This document shows, piece by piece, positions 47,196-55,504 of a DNA stretch of 64,000 nucleotides (position 1 is its first letter; each line of letters begins with the position of its first letter). The position numbers and the translations under genes are program-made. Origin of the DNA: Vibrio japonicus (lineage in GTDB: Bacteria; Pseudomonadota; Gammaproteobacteria; Enterobacterales; Vibrionaceae); NCBI RefSeq assembly GCF_024582835.1, contig NZ_CP102097.1, positions 1,240,001 to 1,304,000 of the forward strand, written 5' to 3'. The notes under the pieces were generated by a model, which saw nothing but the letters and a program-made list of their open reading frames with translations, did not search any database and had not been told where the DNA came from.

Positions 47196-47345
47196 TCTTA
47201 GCCTCCTAATGTCAGTATCCGATGTCCGTAATAAAGTAAGTGTAGGTGATAAGCAGAGTCGAGGCGCAAAAGATATTAAGGCTTAACTTGGCGGTGGGGT
47301 TAGGGATACAATTCGAAAACGGTTGTTTCAGTAGAGGTTCATCCA

Positions 47346-47747
47346 ATGATGCATCATATCCATAGCAATATACTCACTGGTAAGTTGTTGACGGAGCACA
47401 AGACGGTTTGCGCGATGATGTACATCTATTGCCGTGACCATCATGGTTCTAGAGAGGAGTTGTGTGAAGAGTGTAAAGAACTGCTCGCTTATGCAGAAGT
47501 TAGATTAGATCGATGCCCTTATGGTCAGATTAAGCCTACGTGTAATAAATGCCCAATCCACTGCTATAAACCAGAGCCTAAAGCTGCGATGAAAGCGGTC
47601 ATGCGATATGCAGGCCCGAGAATGTTGTTGCCTCACCCGATCTTGTCTATAAGGCATTTAATTCTTGAACGTAAAGCGGTGCCGGATAAGCCACCAAGAA
47701 ATGAATCTAACCGTTCAAAAAGGCAAAACAGTCGCCCAAAACAATAG
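47346..47747 (+). CDS. Cys-rich protein of the nitrous-oxide-stimulated promoter family
   Basis: The 133-residue protein has an ordered cysteine pattern (CRDHH, CEECKELL, CPYGQIKPTCNKCPIHCY), which could bind a metal or cluster, and a basic, disordered C-terminal tail. This fits the small family annotated as nitrous oxide-stimulated promoter proteins, named by history rather than by proven activity. GAGG precedes the ATG at 47346. Confidence 0.78.
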   Translation: MMHHIHSNILTGKLLTEHKTVCAMMYIYCRDHHGSREELCEECKELLAYAEVRLDRCPYGQIKPTCNKCPIHCYKPEPKAAMKAVMRYAGPRMLLPHPILSIRHLILERKAVPDKPPRNESNRSKRQNSRPKQ

Positions 47748-47761
47748 CGCTGTTTAAGGTG

Positions 47762-47790
47762 AAAAGGGAGAACTCAATGTTCTCCCTTTT
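47762..47790. terminator. Bidirectional terminator between convergent genes
   Basis: AAAAGGGAGAAC and GTTCTCCCTTTT are perfect complements around five bases. It serves the Cys-rich protein gene and the MFS gene, which converge here. Confidence 0.92.
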
Positions 47791-47794
47791 GTTG

Positions 47795-48949
47795 TTATTC
47801 ACCAGCAACGGCTTGACGTTTGGTTTTGATACTTGCAAGCAACATATAGACACATGTCGCGAGCAGCGTTGCAAATAAATACCCCATAAACCCTTGTTGG
47901 CTGTCCATAAACAAATCAGCAATAACAGGGCCTGCCACAGAGCCAATACTGTAACTAAACAGCATCACCTGTGTCGCTGAGACAATATAGTTAGCTTCGA
48001 GTTTATCGCATGCAAGGTTTATTGCTATCGGGTAGAGAGCAAACACGGCCATGCCCAGTAAAAACAGCCCAGCAGCTAAAAAGTTGATGCTATTCTCTTC
48101 TGCAATAACGGCGATAGCCGCAACGCCAAGCAAGCAGAAAATGGCCATTAAGAAGATACGTCCAAAGTACTTAGACATCCACGGCACAATAGGTTGTACT
48201 GCCATTCCACCAAGAATGATCAGTGCCATTAGGCTTCCTAGGTTATCGTGCGAAACACCACGCTGGGTAAGTTCTAAAGGCATCAAACCGTAAATAGCCC
48301 CTAAAGTTAAGCCAGACACCACACAACCGATGATTGCGGCATGATTGAGCTTGCTCATTTGTTTAAATGATAGAGGGGTGCTTTCTTCACTCTCAGGTTG
48401 ATCACTATTGCCAAACATTAATACAACGATGGCAATGAGGAGCACAGTCAGAATGGAAATAAAAGGCACGCCACCAGTGACGCCTAGTACACCTATCCCA
48501 AGTTGCCCAATGGATGTGCCGCCGTACAGTGCACCCATATACAGCCCTAAACGCTTTGCCCTAGCAGATTTATCACCATGTAATAGCCAAGATTCAACAA
48601 TCACAAACACGCCTGCAACGGCAACGCCCGCAATAAAGCGAGAGACCAACCATACCGGTGCAATGCTAAAAGCGGGCAGCGCCATAATCGTAAAAATGAA
48701 AGCAGTAAGGCAAAGCACAAAAGCATTTTTGTGCCCAACTTTTTTTACTAAGGGTTCTACGCCGATCGCGCCAATGAGCAGTCCTGCATAAAATGCACTG
48801 GCGAGCCAACTTGCAAGTGATGATTCCAGCCCATAATGTGGAAGCATTAGCGGTATTAGACTCATTAAATAGCCAGATGCCACCGCATACAAAGCGAGCG
48901 CAATAACAGGTACCGAAATGCGTGGTGCAGGATCAAGCGTGTTTTCCAA
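47795..48949 (-). CDS. MFS transporter (YcaD-like)
   Basis: Twelve hydrophobic helices in about 384 residues, with the first-loop motif VEPLVKKVGHKNAF in place of the usual G-x-x-x-D-R. The segment SRFIAGVAVAGVFVIVESWL is typical of the YcaD group of the major facilitator superfamily. The start is probably the TTG at 48949, which has GAGG eight bases upstream; a longer frame opens at 48991. The substrate is unknown. Confidence 0.85.
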   Translation of the reverse strand: MENTLDPAPRISVPVIALALYAVASGYLMSLIPLMLPHYGLESSLASWLASAFYAGLLIGAIGVEPLVKKVGHKNAFVLCLTAFIFTIMALPAFSIAPVWLVSRFIAGVAVAGVFVIVESWLLHGDKSARAKRLGLYMGALYGGTSIGQLGIGVLGVTGGVPFISILTVLLIAIVVLMFGNSDQPESEESTPLSFKQMSKLNHAAIIGCVVSGLTLGAIYGLMPLELTQRGVSHDNLGSLMALIILGGMAVQPIVPWMSKYFGRIFLMAIFCLLGVAAIAVIAEENSINFLAAGLFLLGMAVFALYPIAINLACDKLEANYIVSATQVMLFSYSIGSVAGPVIADLFMDSQQGFMGYLFATLLATCVYMLLASIKTKRQAVAGE

Positions 48950-49159
48950 CGTCGTAGCCTCAAGATGTTGAATGTAAATAACACCAATCAAAGTCAGGCT
49001 GCGTTAAATCAGTCGGAAAAAATCACCGCAAACACAACAACGTTGACGAAATGTATCAACGTGAATGAGAACTGCGAGTCGGCTTTACTCCATGCCTAGT
49101 TTTTAGCGATTTATCCTGCTTATCCGACAAACGAATAACGAACCTAGATTGGTATAAAA

Positions 49160-49261
49160 ATGAACGGGTTTTGGATGGAATATGGCTTCAAATTAGGAGA
49201 AGGTAAAATGAAAACTTTTGTTCTTATCGATAAAAACTATTTATCGTCATGGATTGCTTGA
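49160..49261 (+). CDS. Possible small protein of 17 or 33 residues
   Basis: An open frame runs from ATG at 49160 to TGA at 49261. An in-frame ATG at 49208 has a strong AGGAGAAGG ribosome-binding site seven bases or less before it and would give a 17-residue peptide (MKTFVLIDKNY...). A hairpin follows. No relative is recognised. This is supported only by the ribosome-binding site and position. Confidence 0.25.
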   Translation: MNGFWMEYGFKLGEGKMKTFVLIDKNYLSSWIA

Positions 49262-49273
49262 AAACGAAGGAAA

Positions 49274-49302
49274 AAGCCCTAAAAAAATAGTGGTTAGGGC
49301 TT
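49274..49302 (-). terminator. Terminator after trxC
   Basis: AAGCCCTAA and TTAGGGCTT are perfect complements; the minus-strand tail is a T-run (TTTTTCC). Confidence 0.8.
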
Positions 49303-49318
49303 ATATAAATTTAGGTTT

Positions 49319-49753
49319 CTATTTTGTTAAAGCTTGATTTAACCATTGATCAAACTGGCTTTTTGGCAAAGCACCGTTAATCATGTCCACTCTTTTTCCA
49401 TGTTTAAATACCATAATGGTTGGAATGCTTCTAATCTGATATTTAGCGGCTAAATTTTGTTGAGACTCTGTATCAACTTTTACAAATCGTACGTTTTGTG
49501 AACGCTCGCTTGCAACGTCAGAAAATACAGGAGCAAAACCCACACATGGATTACACCAAGAAGCCCAAAAATCGATCACAACAGGTTGATCACTTTGTAA
49601 GATAGCGTCAAGGTTAAGCTCGGTACCTTCGACTGGCGCACCGTCTAAAAGCGGGGACTGACACTTTCCACACTTAGGGCTTTCTGTCACACGTTCTGTC
49701 GGAACACGGTTAACACCGGAGCAAGATGGGCAACGAGTATTGAATGTAGACAT
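49319..49753 (-). CDS. trxC: Thioredoxin 2
   Basis: This 144-residue thioredoxin has the N-terminal zinc-binding extension of TrxC (Cys8, Cys11, Cys28, Cys31) and a thioredoxin fold. The active site reads WCNPC (Cys67, Cys70) in place of the usual WCGPC, a change that may shift its redox potential. TrxC reduces disulfides in the cytosol during oxidative stress. The gene is divergent from fabH, with about 126 bp between them. Confidence 0.95.
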   Translation of the reverse strand: MSTFNTRCPSCSGVNRVPTERVTESPKCGKCQSPLLDGAPVEGTELNLDAILQSDQPVVIDFWASWCNPCVGFAPVFSDVASERSQNVRFVKVDTESQQNLAAKYQIRSIPTIMVFKHGKRVDMINGALPKSQFDQWLNQALTK

Positions 49754-49879
49754 GATTTTTCTCTGCGTTTTTGTACTTAAATGGATTCTTTTTATTTTCG
49801 ATTAGATGACACCATAGGTAAAGGGTAGTTATACTTTGTTGCATAAACTGATTGAAAAACTAGAAGTAATAGGTTTGTA

Positions 49880-50965
49880 ATGACCACTTTTTATGCAGAA
49901 ATTACAGGCTGGGGTAAGTGTCTACCACCAGCTATTTTGTCTAATGATGACTTAAGCACATTTATTGAGACATCCGACGAATGGATTCGAACTCGTACCG
50001 GTATTGAAAATCGTCGTATCAGCCATGTGGAAACTTCAGACATGGCAACGGTCGCCGCGCAGCATGCGCTCGCTTGTGCAGGAATTAGCGCAGAAGAGGT
50101 CGATGTTTTAATTGTAGCGACTTGTTCTCCAGATTCACTCATCCCAAATATTGCCTCTAAAGTGTCTCAAAACCTTGGTATCAAAGCAGCGGCAGCGTTT
50201 GATCTTAATGCAGCGTGTACAGGGTTTGTGTATGGATTGGAAACCGCAACGCGTTTGATTCAGTCCGGGAACTATCGAAATGCGATTGTTATTGGTGCGG
50301 AACGTTTGTCGTTCTATATTGACTGGACAGCGCGTGATACCGCCGTTTTGTTTGGAGACGGAGCTGGTGCAGCAGTACTAAGCAGAACTGAGCAACAAGT
50401 TGGCTTACAACACGCTCAACTTGGCTGTGATGCAGCAGGCCGCGACATTCTGGCTGTACCAAAGTTTGGTACATCAATGGATCGTTTCGCAGCAGACAAT
50501 GGTCACTGGGATTTCGACTTTGTGGGTAAGGAAATCTTCAAACGTGCGGTAAGAGGTATGGGTGCGGCTGCGAAAAATGTCCTGACACGCAGTGAATTAA
50601 CAACAGATAACGTGGATGTGGTGATTCCGCACCAAGCGAATATCCGTATCATTCAAACTTTGTGTGAACTTTCGGGTATTGAGCAAGATAAAGCGTTTGT
50701 AAACATTCAAAATTACGGCAATACATCCGCAGCGACCGTACCAATCGCACTTTGTGAGGCATTGGAGCAAGGTTTTGTTAAGCCGGGTGATAACTTACTG
50801 GTCGCAGCATTTGGCGCAGGTCTGACTTGGGGCGCAGGACACATTAAGTGGGGCGATCGTGTTACTCCAGTTGCGAAAAGTGATGCATCGCTTCCTGAAT
50901 GTGAGCAAAGCGCGTTGGAACTACTTGAGACAGCGATCGCGTGTTGTAAAAACAAAGCCAAGTAA
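49880..50965 (+). CDS. Beta-ketoacyl-ACP synthase III (second FabH)
   Basis: The 361-residue enzyme has the FabH triad Cys113 (AACTGF), His251 (PHQANIR) and Asn281 (NYGNTSA). It is about 40 residues longer than ordinary FabH because of a C-terminal tail. It starts fatty-acid chains by joining an acyl-CoA to malonyl-ACP, or may load a medium-chain primer. No other fab genes are near, as in the separate FabH2 of Vibrio chromosome 2. Confidence 0.92.
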   Translation: MTTFYAEITGWGKCLPPAILSNDDLSTFIETSDEWIRTRTGIENRRISHVETSDMATVAAQHALACAGISAEEVDVLIVATCSPDSLIPNIASKVSQNLGIKAAAAFDLNAACTGFVYGLETATRLIQSGNYRNAIVIGAERLSFYIDWTARDTAVLFGDGAGAAVLSRTEQQVGLQHAQLGCDAAGRDILAVPKFGTSMDRFAADNGHWDFDFVGKEIFKRAVRGMGAAAKNVLTRSELTTDNVDVVIPHQANIRIIQTLCELSGIEQDKAFVNIQNYGNTSAATVPIALCEALEQGFVKPGDNLLVAAFGAGLTWGAGHIKWGDRVTPVAKSDASLPECEQSALELLETAIACCKNKAK

Positions 50966-51033
50966 GTTGTCGAACTTTGTTTGTCGATAGGGCGAAGTTT
51001 ATCGATAGAGCTAAGCGTTGTCCTCCATATCAG

Positions 51034-51064
51034 AGAGTCATGTGAGATACATGGCTCTTTTTGT
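51034..51064 (+). terminator. Terminator after the fabH-like gene
   Basis: AGAGTCATG and CATGGCTCT pair with one G-T around seven bases and are followed by TTTTTG. Confidence 0.88.
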
Positions 51065-51186
51065 TTCTATCGAAGCTGAGTTATTAGGCGAGCAATTTCC
51101 GCCGCCTTTATTGAATTTATCAGTGCGGATATCGTCGGGGACGTTTATCATAGACAGCCTTAAGATAAGAATCACATAGGGCTTGC

Positions 51187-52317
51187 ATGAAGTTTCTTCA
51201 CACCTCTGATTGGCACCTTGGCCGCCAATTTCACAACGTCTCTCTTCTAGATGATCAAAAAGCGGTACTTGAACAAATTATTTCTTACATTGAAGTCAAT
51301 CCAATTGACGCACTCGTGATCGCGGGAGATGTGTATGATCGTTCTGTGCCTCCGACTGCGGCTATTGAAGTGATGAATGCGTTCGTCAATCAGGTCTGTG
51401 GCGAACTGAAACTTCCTATAATTCTTATCCCTGGCAATCACGATGGAGCGCAAAGATTGGGCTTTGGTTCTGGAAGAATGCGTGAGTCTGGCCTTCACAT
51501 CTTATCCAGTTTTGAAGACATGATTAACCCGGTGGTGATTGACTCGGACATTGGCCCTGTGGCTTTTTATGGCATGCCTTATAACGATCCAGAAGTGGTA
51601 CGACACCATTTTAAACAGAGTGTAATTAGCCATGATGAAGCGCACGAGTTCTTAGCTCAGAAAATTGGCGAACATTTTGTCGATGGGCAGAAGAATGTGT
51701 TGGTGAGCCACTGCTTTGTAGATGGTGCGATTGAATCCGATTCTGAACGCCCGCTGTCGATAGGTGGCTCAGACAGAGTGAGCCATGAACATTTTACTGA
51801 GTTTGATTATGTGGCATTAGGGCACTTGCATCAGCCACAAAAGAAAGGCGAGGAGTATATTCGCTATTCAGGCTCGCTGATGAAATATAGCTTTTCTGAG
51901 CAGCATCAACGAAAAGGTATGACATTAGTCGAGCTAGACGAAAGTGGATTTAAATCAGCCACGCATATCGACTTAAGTGCGCCCCACGAAATGCGCATCA
52001 TAGAAGGCGAAATGCAAAGTATCATTGAAAACGCACAACGCGATCCAAAGCCCGATGATTATTTGTTGGTTCGATTGCAAGATAAACATGCGATTTTGAA
52101 CCCAATGGAGAAGCTCAGAACAGTGTATCCAAATGTATTGCATCTGGAAAAGCCGGGCATGTTGGTTGGTGTAGAGCAAGAAATGGCTCAGGCAAAATTG
52201 GCGCGCAGTGAGATGGATATGTTTAAGGACTTTTTCGCTGAAGCACAAAATGACGAAATTAGCAGCGAACAAGAACAAGCGCTCAGTCAAATCATTAAAC
52301 AGCTTAGCCAGCAATAA
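51187..52317 (+). CDS. sbcD: Exonuclease SbcCD subunit D
   Basis: This 376-residue Mre11-type nuclease has all metallophosphoesterase motifs: Asp8 and His10 (DWHLG), GDVYDR, GNHDG, VSHCF and ALGHLHQPQ. With SbcC it cuts hairpins and processes blocked double-strand ends. The sbcC gene follows after 9 bp with its own AAGGA, forming a two-gene operon that leads into cqsS. Confidence 0.97.
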   Translation: MKFLHTSDWHLGRQFHNVSLLDDQKAVLEQIISYIEVNPIDALVIAGDVYDRSVPPTAAIEVMNAFVNQVCGELKLPIILIPGNHDGAQRLGFGSGRMRESGLHILSSFEDMINPVVIDSDIGPVAFYGMPYNDPEVVRHHFKQSVISHDEAHEFLAQKIGEHFVDGQKNVLVSHCFVDGAIESDSERPLSIGGSDRVSHEHFTEFDYVALGHLHQPQKKGEEYIRYSGSLMKYSFSEQHQRKGMTLVELDESGFKSATHIDLSAPHEMRIIEGEMQSIIENAQRDPKPDDYLLVRLQDKHAILNPMEKLRTVYPNVLHLEKPGMLVGVEQEMAQAKLARSEMDMFKDFFAEAQNDEISSEQEQALSQIIKQLSQQ

Positions 52318-52326
52318 GGATCGAAC

Positions 52327-55300
52327 ATGAAGCCAATAAAACTCACCATGCAGGCGTTTGGTCCGTTTGCCAATAGAGAAGTGATTGATTTTACTCAGCT
52401 GGGAATTCATCCACTATTTCTGATTAACGGTCCGACCGGTTCGGGAAAAACCTCAATTCTGGATGCAATTTGCTTTGCCCTTTATGGCGAAACAACCAGT
52501 AACGAGCGACAGGGAATGCAAATGCGTTGTGACCTTGCCGCAATCGACAGGCCAACTGAAGTCGAGTTTGAGTTCGCGCTACAAGACAAAATATACCGAG
52601 TTGTGCGAGCACCAGAGCAACAAGCACCAAAAGCACGTGGTGAAGGGACGACAACGCGTAAACATACCGCAGCGCTCTATCAACTAGGCGATGAAGACGC
52701 ACTGATTACCAATAAGACGGCACAGGTAAAAACCGAAGTCACTGAACTTATCGGCTTAAATGAAACGCAGTTTAGGCAGGTGATGGTATTACCCCAAGGC
52801 AAGTTCAGAGAGTTGCTTCTCGCGAGTTCTAAAGACCGTGAAGAGATTTTTGGGCAATTGTTCCAAACCGACATCTATAAAAAAATTGAGTACGCTCTAA
52901 AAGACAAAGCCAGCGCAATCAGTAAAGCGAAAGGTGAGTTTGATAACCAAATTCGTGGTGCGTTGCAGGTCGCGGAAGTGACAACAGAGCAGGAACTGAG
53001 CGAGCAGAAAGCGATCTATAAACAATCACTTGAGCAAGCGATTGAAGCAGAGAAGAAAGCGCAAAATGATCTTGCCTCAACGAAGGAGGAACACCAAAAG
53101 GCACTCCTCATTACGCAGCAATTCAGTAAGCTGGAAGCGGCAGAACACGCACTCAAAGTGCACTTAGATCAACAAGAACAACATCAGTGTAATGTTAATC
53201 GATTAGAAGTGGCGAACAGTGCCGCTAAGTTAAACTTGCCATATGCCAACTGGCAAAGTGCGCGAAAGCAGGTTGATACGTTAAACAACCAAATCCTGGG
53301 ACTAAATCGAGAGTGCTCTCAAGCAGAATCAGAGCTCACGCAGCATAACCAGCTACTTAGTAAAATTGAGGCGGACGCAAAGCAGATCCCTCAACTTACC
53401 GATAAGCAGTATCAACTCGAAACCGTTAAAGCGAAATTAATTGAAAAGGGCGAGCTTGAAACTGGCCTCAGCGGACTTCAACAACAAAACACACAGCAAC
53501 AAGATACGCTTGCCAAATACATCGCGTATAAAGAAAAGCTGGTGGCAGAAGCACAAGCTGGGCAACAAGAACTTGAACGCTTAAAGATAGCCGTTAATGA
53601 AAAGCCTGTACTGGAGGCAGAGCTGGCACGTCTGCAGCGCTTAAATGTCGACGTCACTAAGTTGGATCGTTTACGCCGAGACAACACTCAACTCGTTAAA
53701 CACATGGATGTTAAGCAGAAGGAAGTCGACGTAGCGAAACTGAAACTAGACGAAAAGCAAAAATACGCCGATACACTGGCGTTACGCTGGCACAATGCTC
53801 AAGCCGCTATTTTGGCTGCCAAATTAGAAGAAGGCGAGCCATGTCCGGTTTGTGGTAGCTGCGAGCATCCAACACCAGCGACTTTTGAAGCAGACGTCAT
53901 TACTAAAGAAGAAGTCGATCAAGCAAGAGAGCAAGAAAGACTAGCGCTTCATCATGTTAATCAGCGCGAGTCTGAATTAAATCAGCTTAAGACTCAGCTA
54001 AGCCAGTCGCAATTGCAGATCGATGAGATCGTCTTAGAGTTAGGTAAAAACGCAACGGTAGAAATTGCCGAGATTAATCAACAGCTCTCTGTTGTTGAGA
54101 GCAAACTTCGTGAATTGTCAGCGATTGATATAGCCAAGTCGGAACAAGCGGTTGTCGAACTCAATCAACGAAGTGAAAATGGCGAAGCAAAAATTGCAGA
54201 AGTGCGTCAACATATCGCTGCGACACAAGCCCAATTAACCGACACAAGTGCAAGAGTTGAAAAGCTCGCGCAGTCCATCGACGCGAAGTATCACAATGTC
54301 GAGGAGGCACAATTAGCCCTGCTCCAAATCAAGCAGAACATTGAAACGCTGAATACGCAGCTAGAAAATGCGAAGCAGAAACAGCAAACACTGAGCCTTA
54401 AATATTCGGCACTGCAAAGTAAGCTTAAAACGCTTCAGGAAACCTGTGTTGAAGCGGAGAAGGCGCGAATTGAAGCTGAGAATGCATGGGTGCTTGCGCT
54501 TGCGCAGGCTGACTTTAACGACGAACAGCAGTATCTAAGTAGCTGCGCTAGTGACGAGCAAGTTTTTGCTTGGCAACAGCAGATAAACGAATACAACCAA
54601 ATTCGCATCAAACAAGAGCAGACAATATCAGACCTTAAAGAGGCGTTAAATAATGTAGAACGCCCAAATATAGAAACATTCGAGCTGTCTGTTCAGGAAT
54701 CGCAAGCTGCTTACGATAACGTCAGAAACGAACTTGATACGATACGTTCTGCCTACGAGCGATTGGCGAAAGTGGCGCAGGACATTGCTAAGTTGCATCA
54801 GGGAAATATCAAGCTGGAAGACGAATACAAAGTGTTTGGGACGCTTTATGACGTTGCGAGTGGCAAGACGGGAAGCCGTGTCAGTTTGCATCGCTTCGTG
54901 TTGGGTGTATTGCTTGATGATGTGCTTATTCAAGCGTCACAACGTCTGAGTATTATGAGCAAGGGGCGTTATATCTTGATGCGTAAAACAGAAGGTTTCA
55001 AAGGTGCAGCGGGACGAGGATTGGATCTTATCGTCGAAGATAGCTATACCGGTAAAACACGTGATGTTGCAACGCTTTCTGGCGGTGAATCTTTTATGGC
55101 TGCGTTGTCTTTAGCGCTGGGACTATCGGACGTCGTTCAGTCATACAGTGGCGGTGTACGATTGGAAACGTTGTTCATTGATGAAGGGTTCGGGAGTTTA
55201 GATCCAGAGTCGCTTGATTTGGCGATTCAGACTCTTATAGATTTGCAGCAGATGGGACGCACGATTGGCTTAATTTCTCACGTATCTGAACTGAAAGAAC

Positions 55301-55368
55301 AAATGTCGTTGCGTATCGACGTTGAGCCGACCAAGTCTGGAAGTTCAGTTAATGTCATAGCGGCATAG
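52327..55368 (+). CDS. sbcC: Exonuclease SbcCD subunit C
   Basis: This 1013-residue SMC/Rad50-like ATPase has Walker A GPTGSGKT at residues 35-42, long coiled coils, the zinc hook CPVC (Cys506, Cys509) at the apex, the ABC signature LSGGESFMAALSLALG and Walker B LFIDEGFGSLD near the C-terminus. It forms the SbcCD complex with SbcD. All functional sites are intact. Confidence 0.97.
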   Translation: MKPIKLTMQAFGPFANREVIDFTQLGIHPLFLINGPTGSGKTSILDAICFALYGETTSNERQGMQMRCDLAAIDRPTEVEFEFALQDKIYRVVRAPEQQAPKARGEGTTTRKHTAALYQLGDEDALITNKTAQVKTEVTELIGLNETQFRQVMVLPQGKFRELLLASSKDREEIFGQLFQTDIYKKIEYALKDKASAISKAKGEFDNQIRGALQVAEVTTEQELSEQKAIYKQSLEQAIEAEKKAQNDLASTKEEHQKALLITQQFSKLEAAEHALKVHLDQQEQHQCNVNRLEVANSAAKLNLPYANWQSARKQVDTLNNQILGLNRECSQAESELTQHNQLLSKIEADAKQIPQLTDKQYQLETVKAKLIEKGELETGLSGLQQQNTQQQDTLAKYIAYKEKLVAEAQAGQQELERLKIAVNEKPVLEAELARLQRLNVDVTKLDRLRRDNTQLVKHMDVKQKEVDVAKLKLDEKQKYADTLALRWHNAQAAILAAKLEEGEPCPVCGSCEHPTPATFEADVITKEEVDQAREQERLALHHVNQRESELNQLKTQLSQSQLQIDEIVLELGKNATVEIAEINQQLSVVESKLRELSAIDIAKSEQAVVELNQRSENGEAKIAEVRQHIAATQAQLTDTSARVEKLAQSIDAKYHNVEEAQLALLQIKQNIETLNTQLENAKQKQQTLSLKYSALQSKLKTLQETCVEAEKARIEAENAWVLALAQADFNDEQQYLSSCASDEQVFAWQQQINEYNQIRIKQEQTISDLKEALNNVERPNIETFELSVQESQAAYDNVRNELDTIRSAYERLAKVAQDIAKLHQGNIKLEDEYKVFGTLYDVASGKTGSRVSLHRFVLGVLLDDVLIQASQRLSIMSKGRYILMRKTEGFKGAAGRGLDLIVEDSYTGKTRDVATLSGGESFMAALSLALGLSDVVQSYSGGVRLETLFIDEGFGSLDPESLDLAIQTLIDLQQMGRTIGLISHVSELKEQMSLRIDVEPTKSGSSVNVIAA

Positions 55369-55504
55369 CTGAGTGTTAGAAATCACAGAAATGACGCTTT
55401 TGTAGATTTGGGCAATACCTTTCGTTAAATAAATGAACTCGAATAATAACGACCTCGTATCTATTCGTCTAAAATAGTACGACTGTAACAATGATAATAA
55501 TAAA

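Larger units (their letters stand above)
48950..49318. other. Intergenic region between the MFS and trxC genes
   Basis: About 370 bp. It contains the MFS upstream region, a possible 33-codon small gene (49160-49261) and the trxC terminator. Confidence 0.5.
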
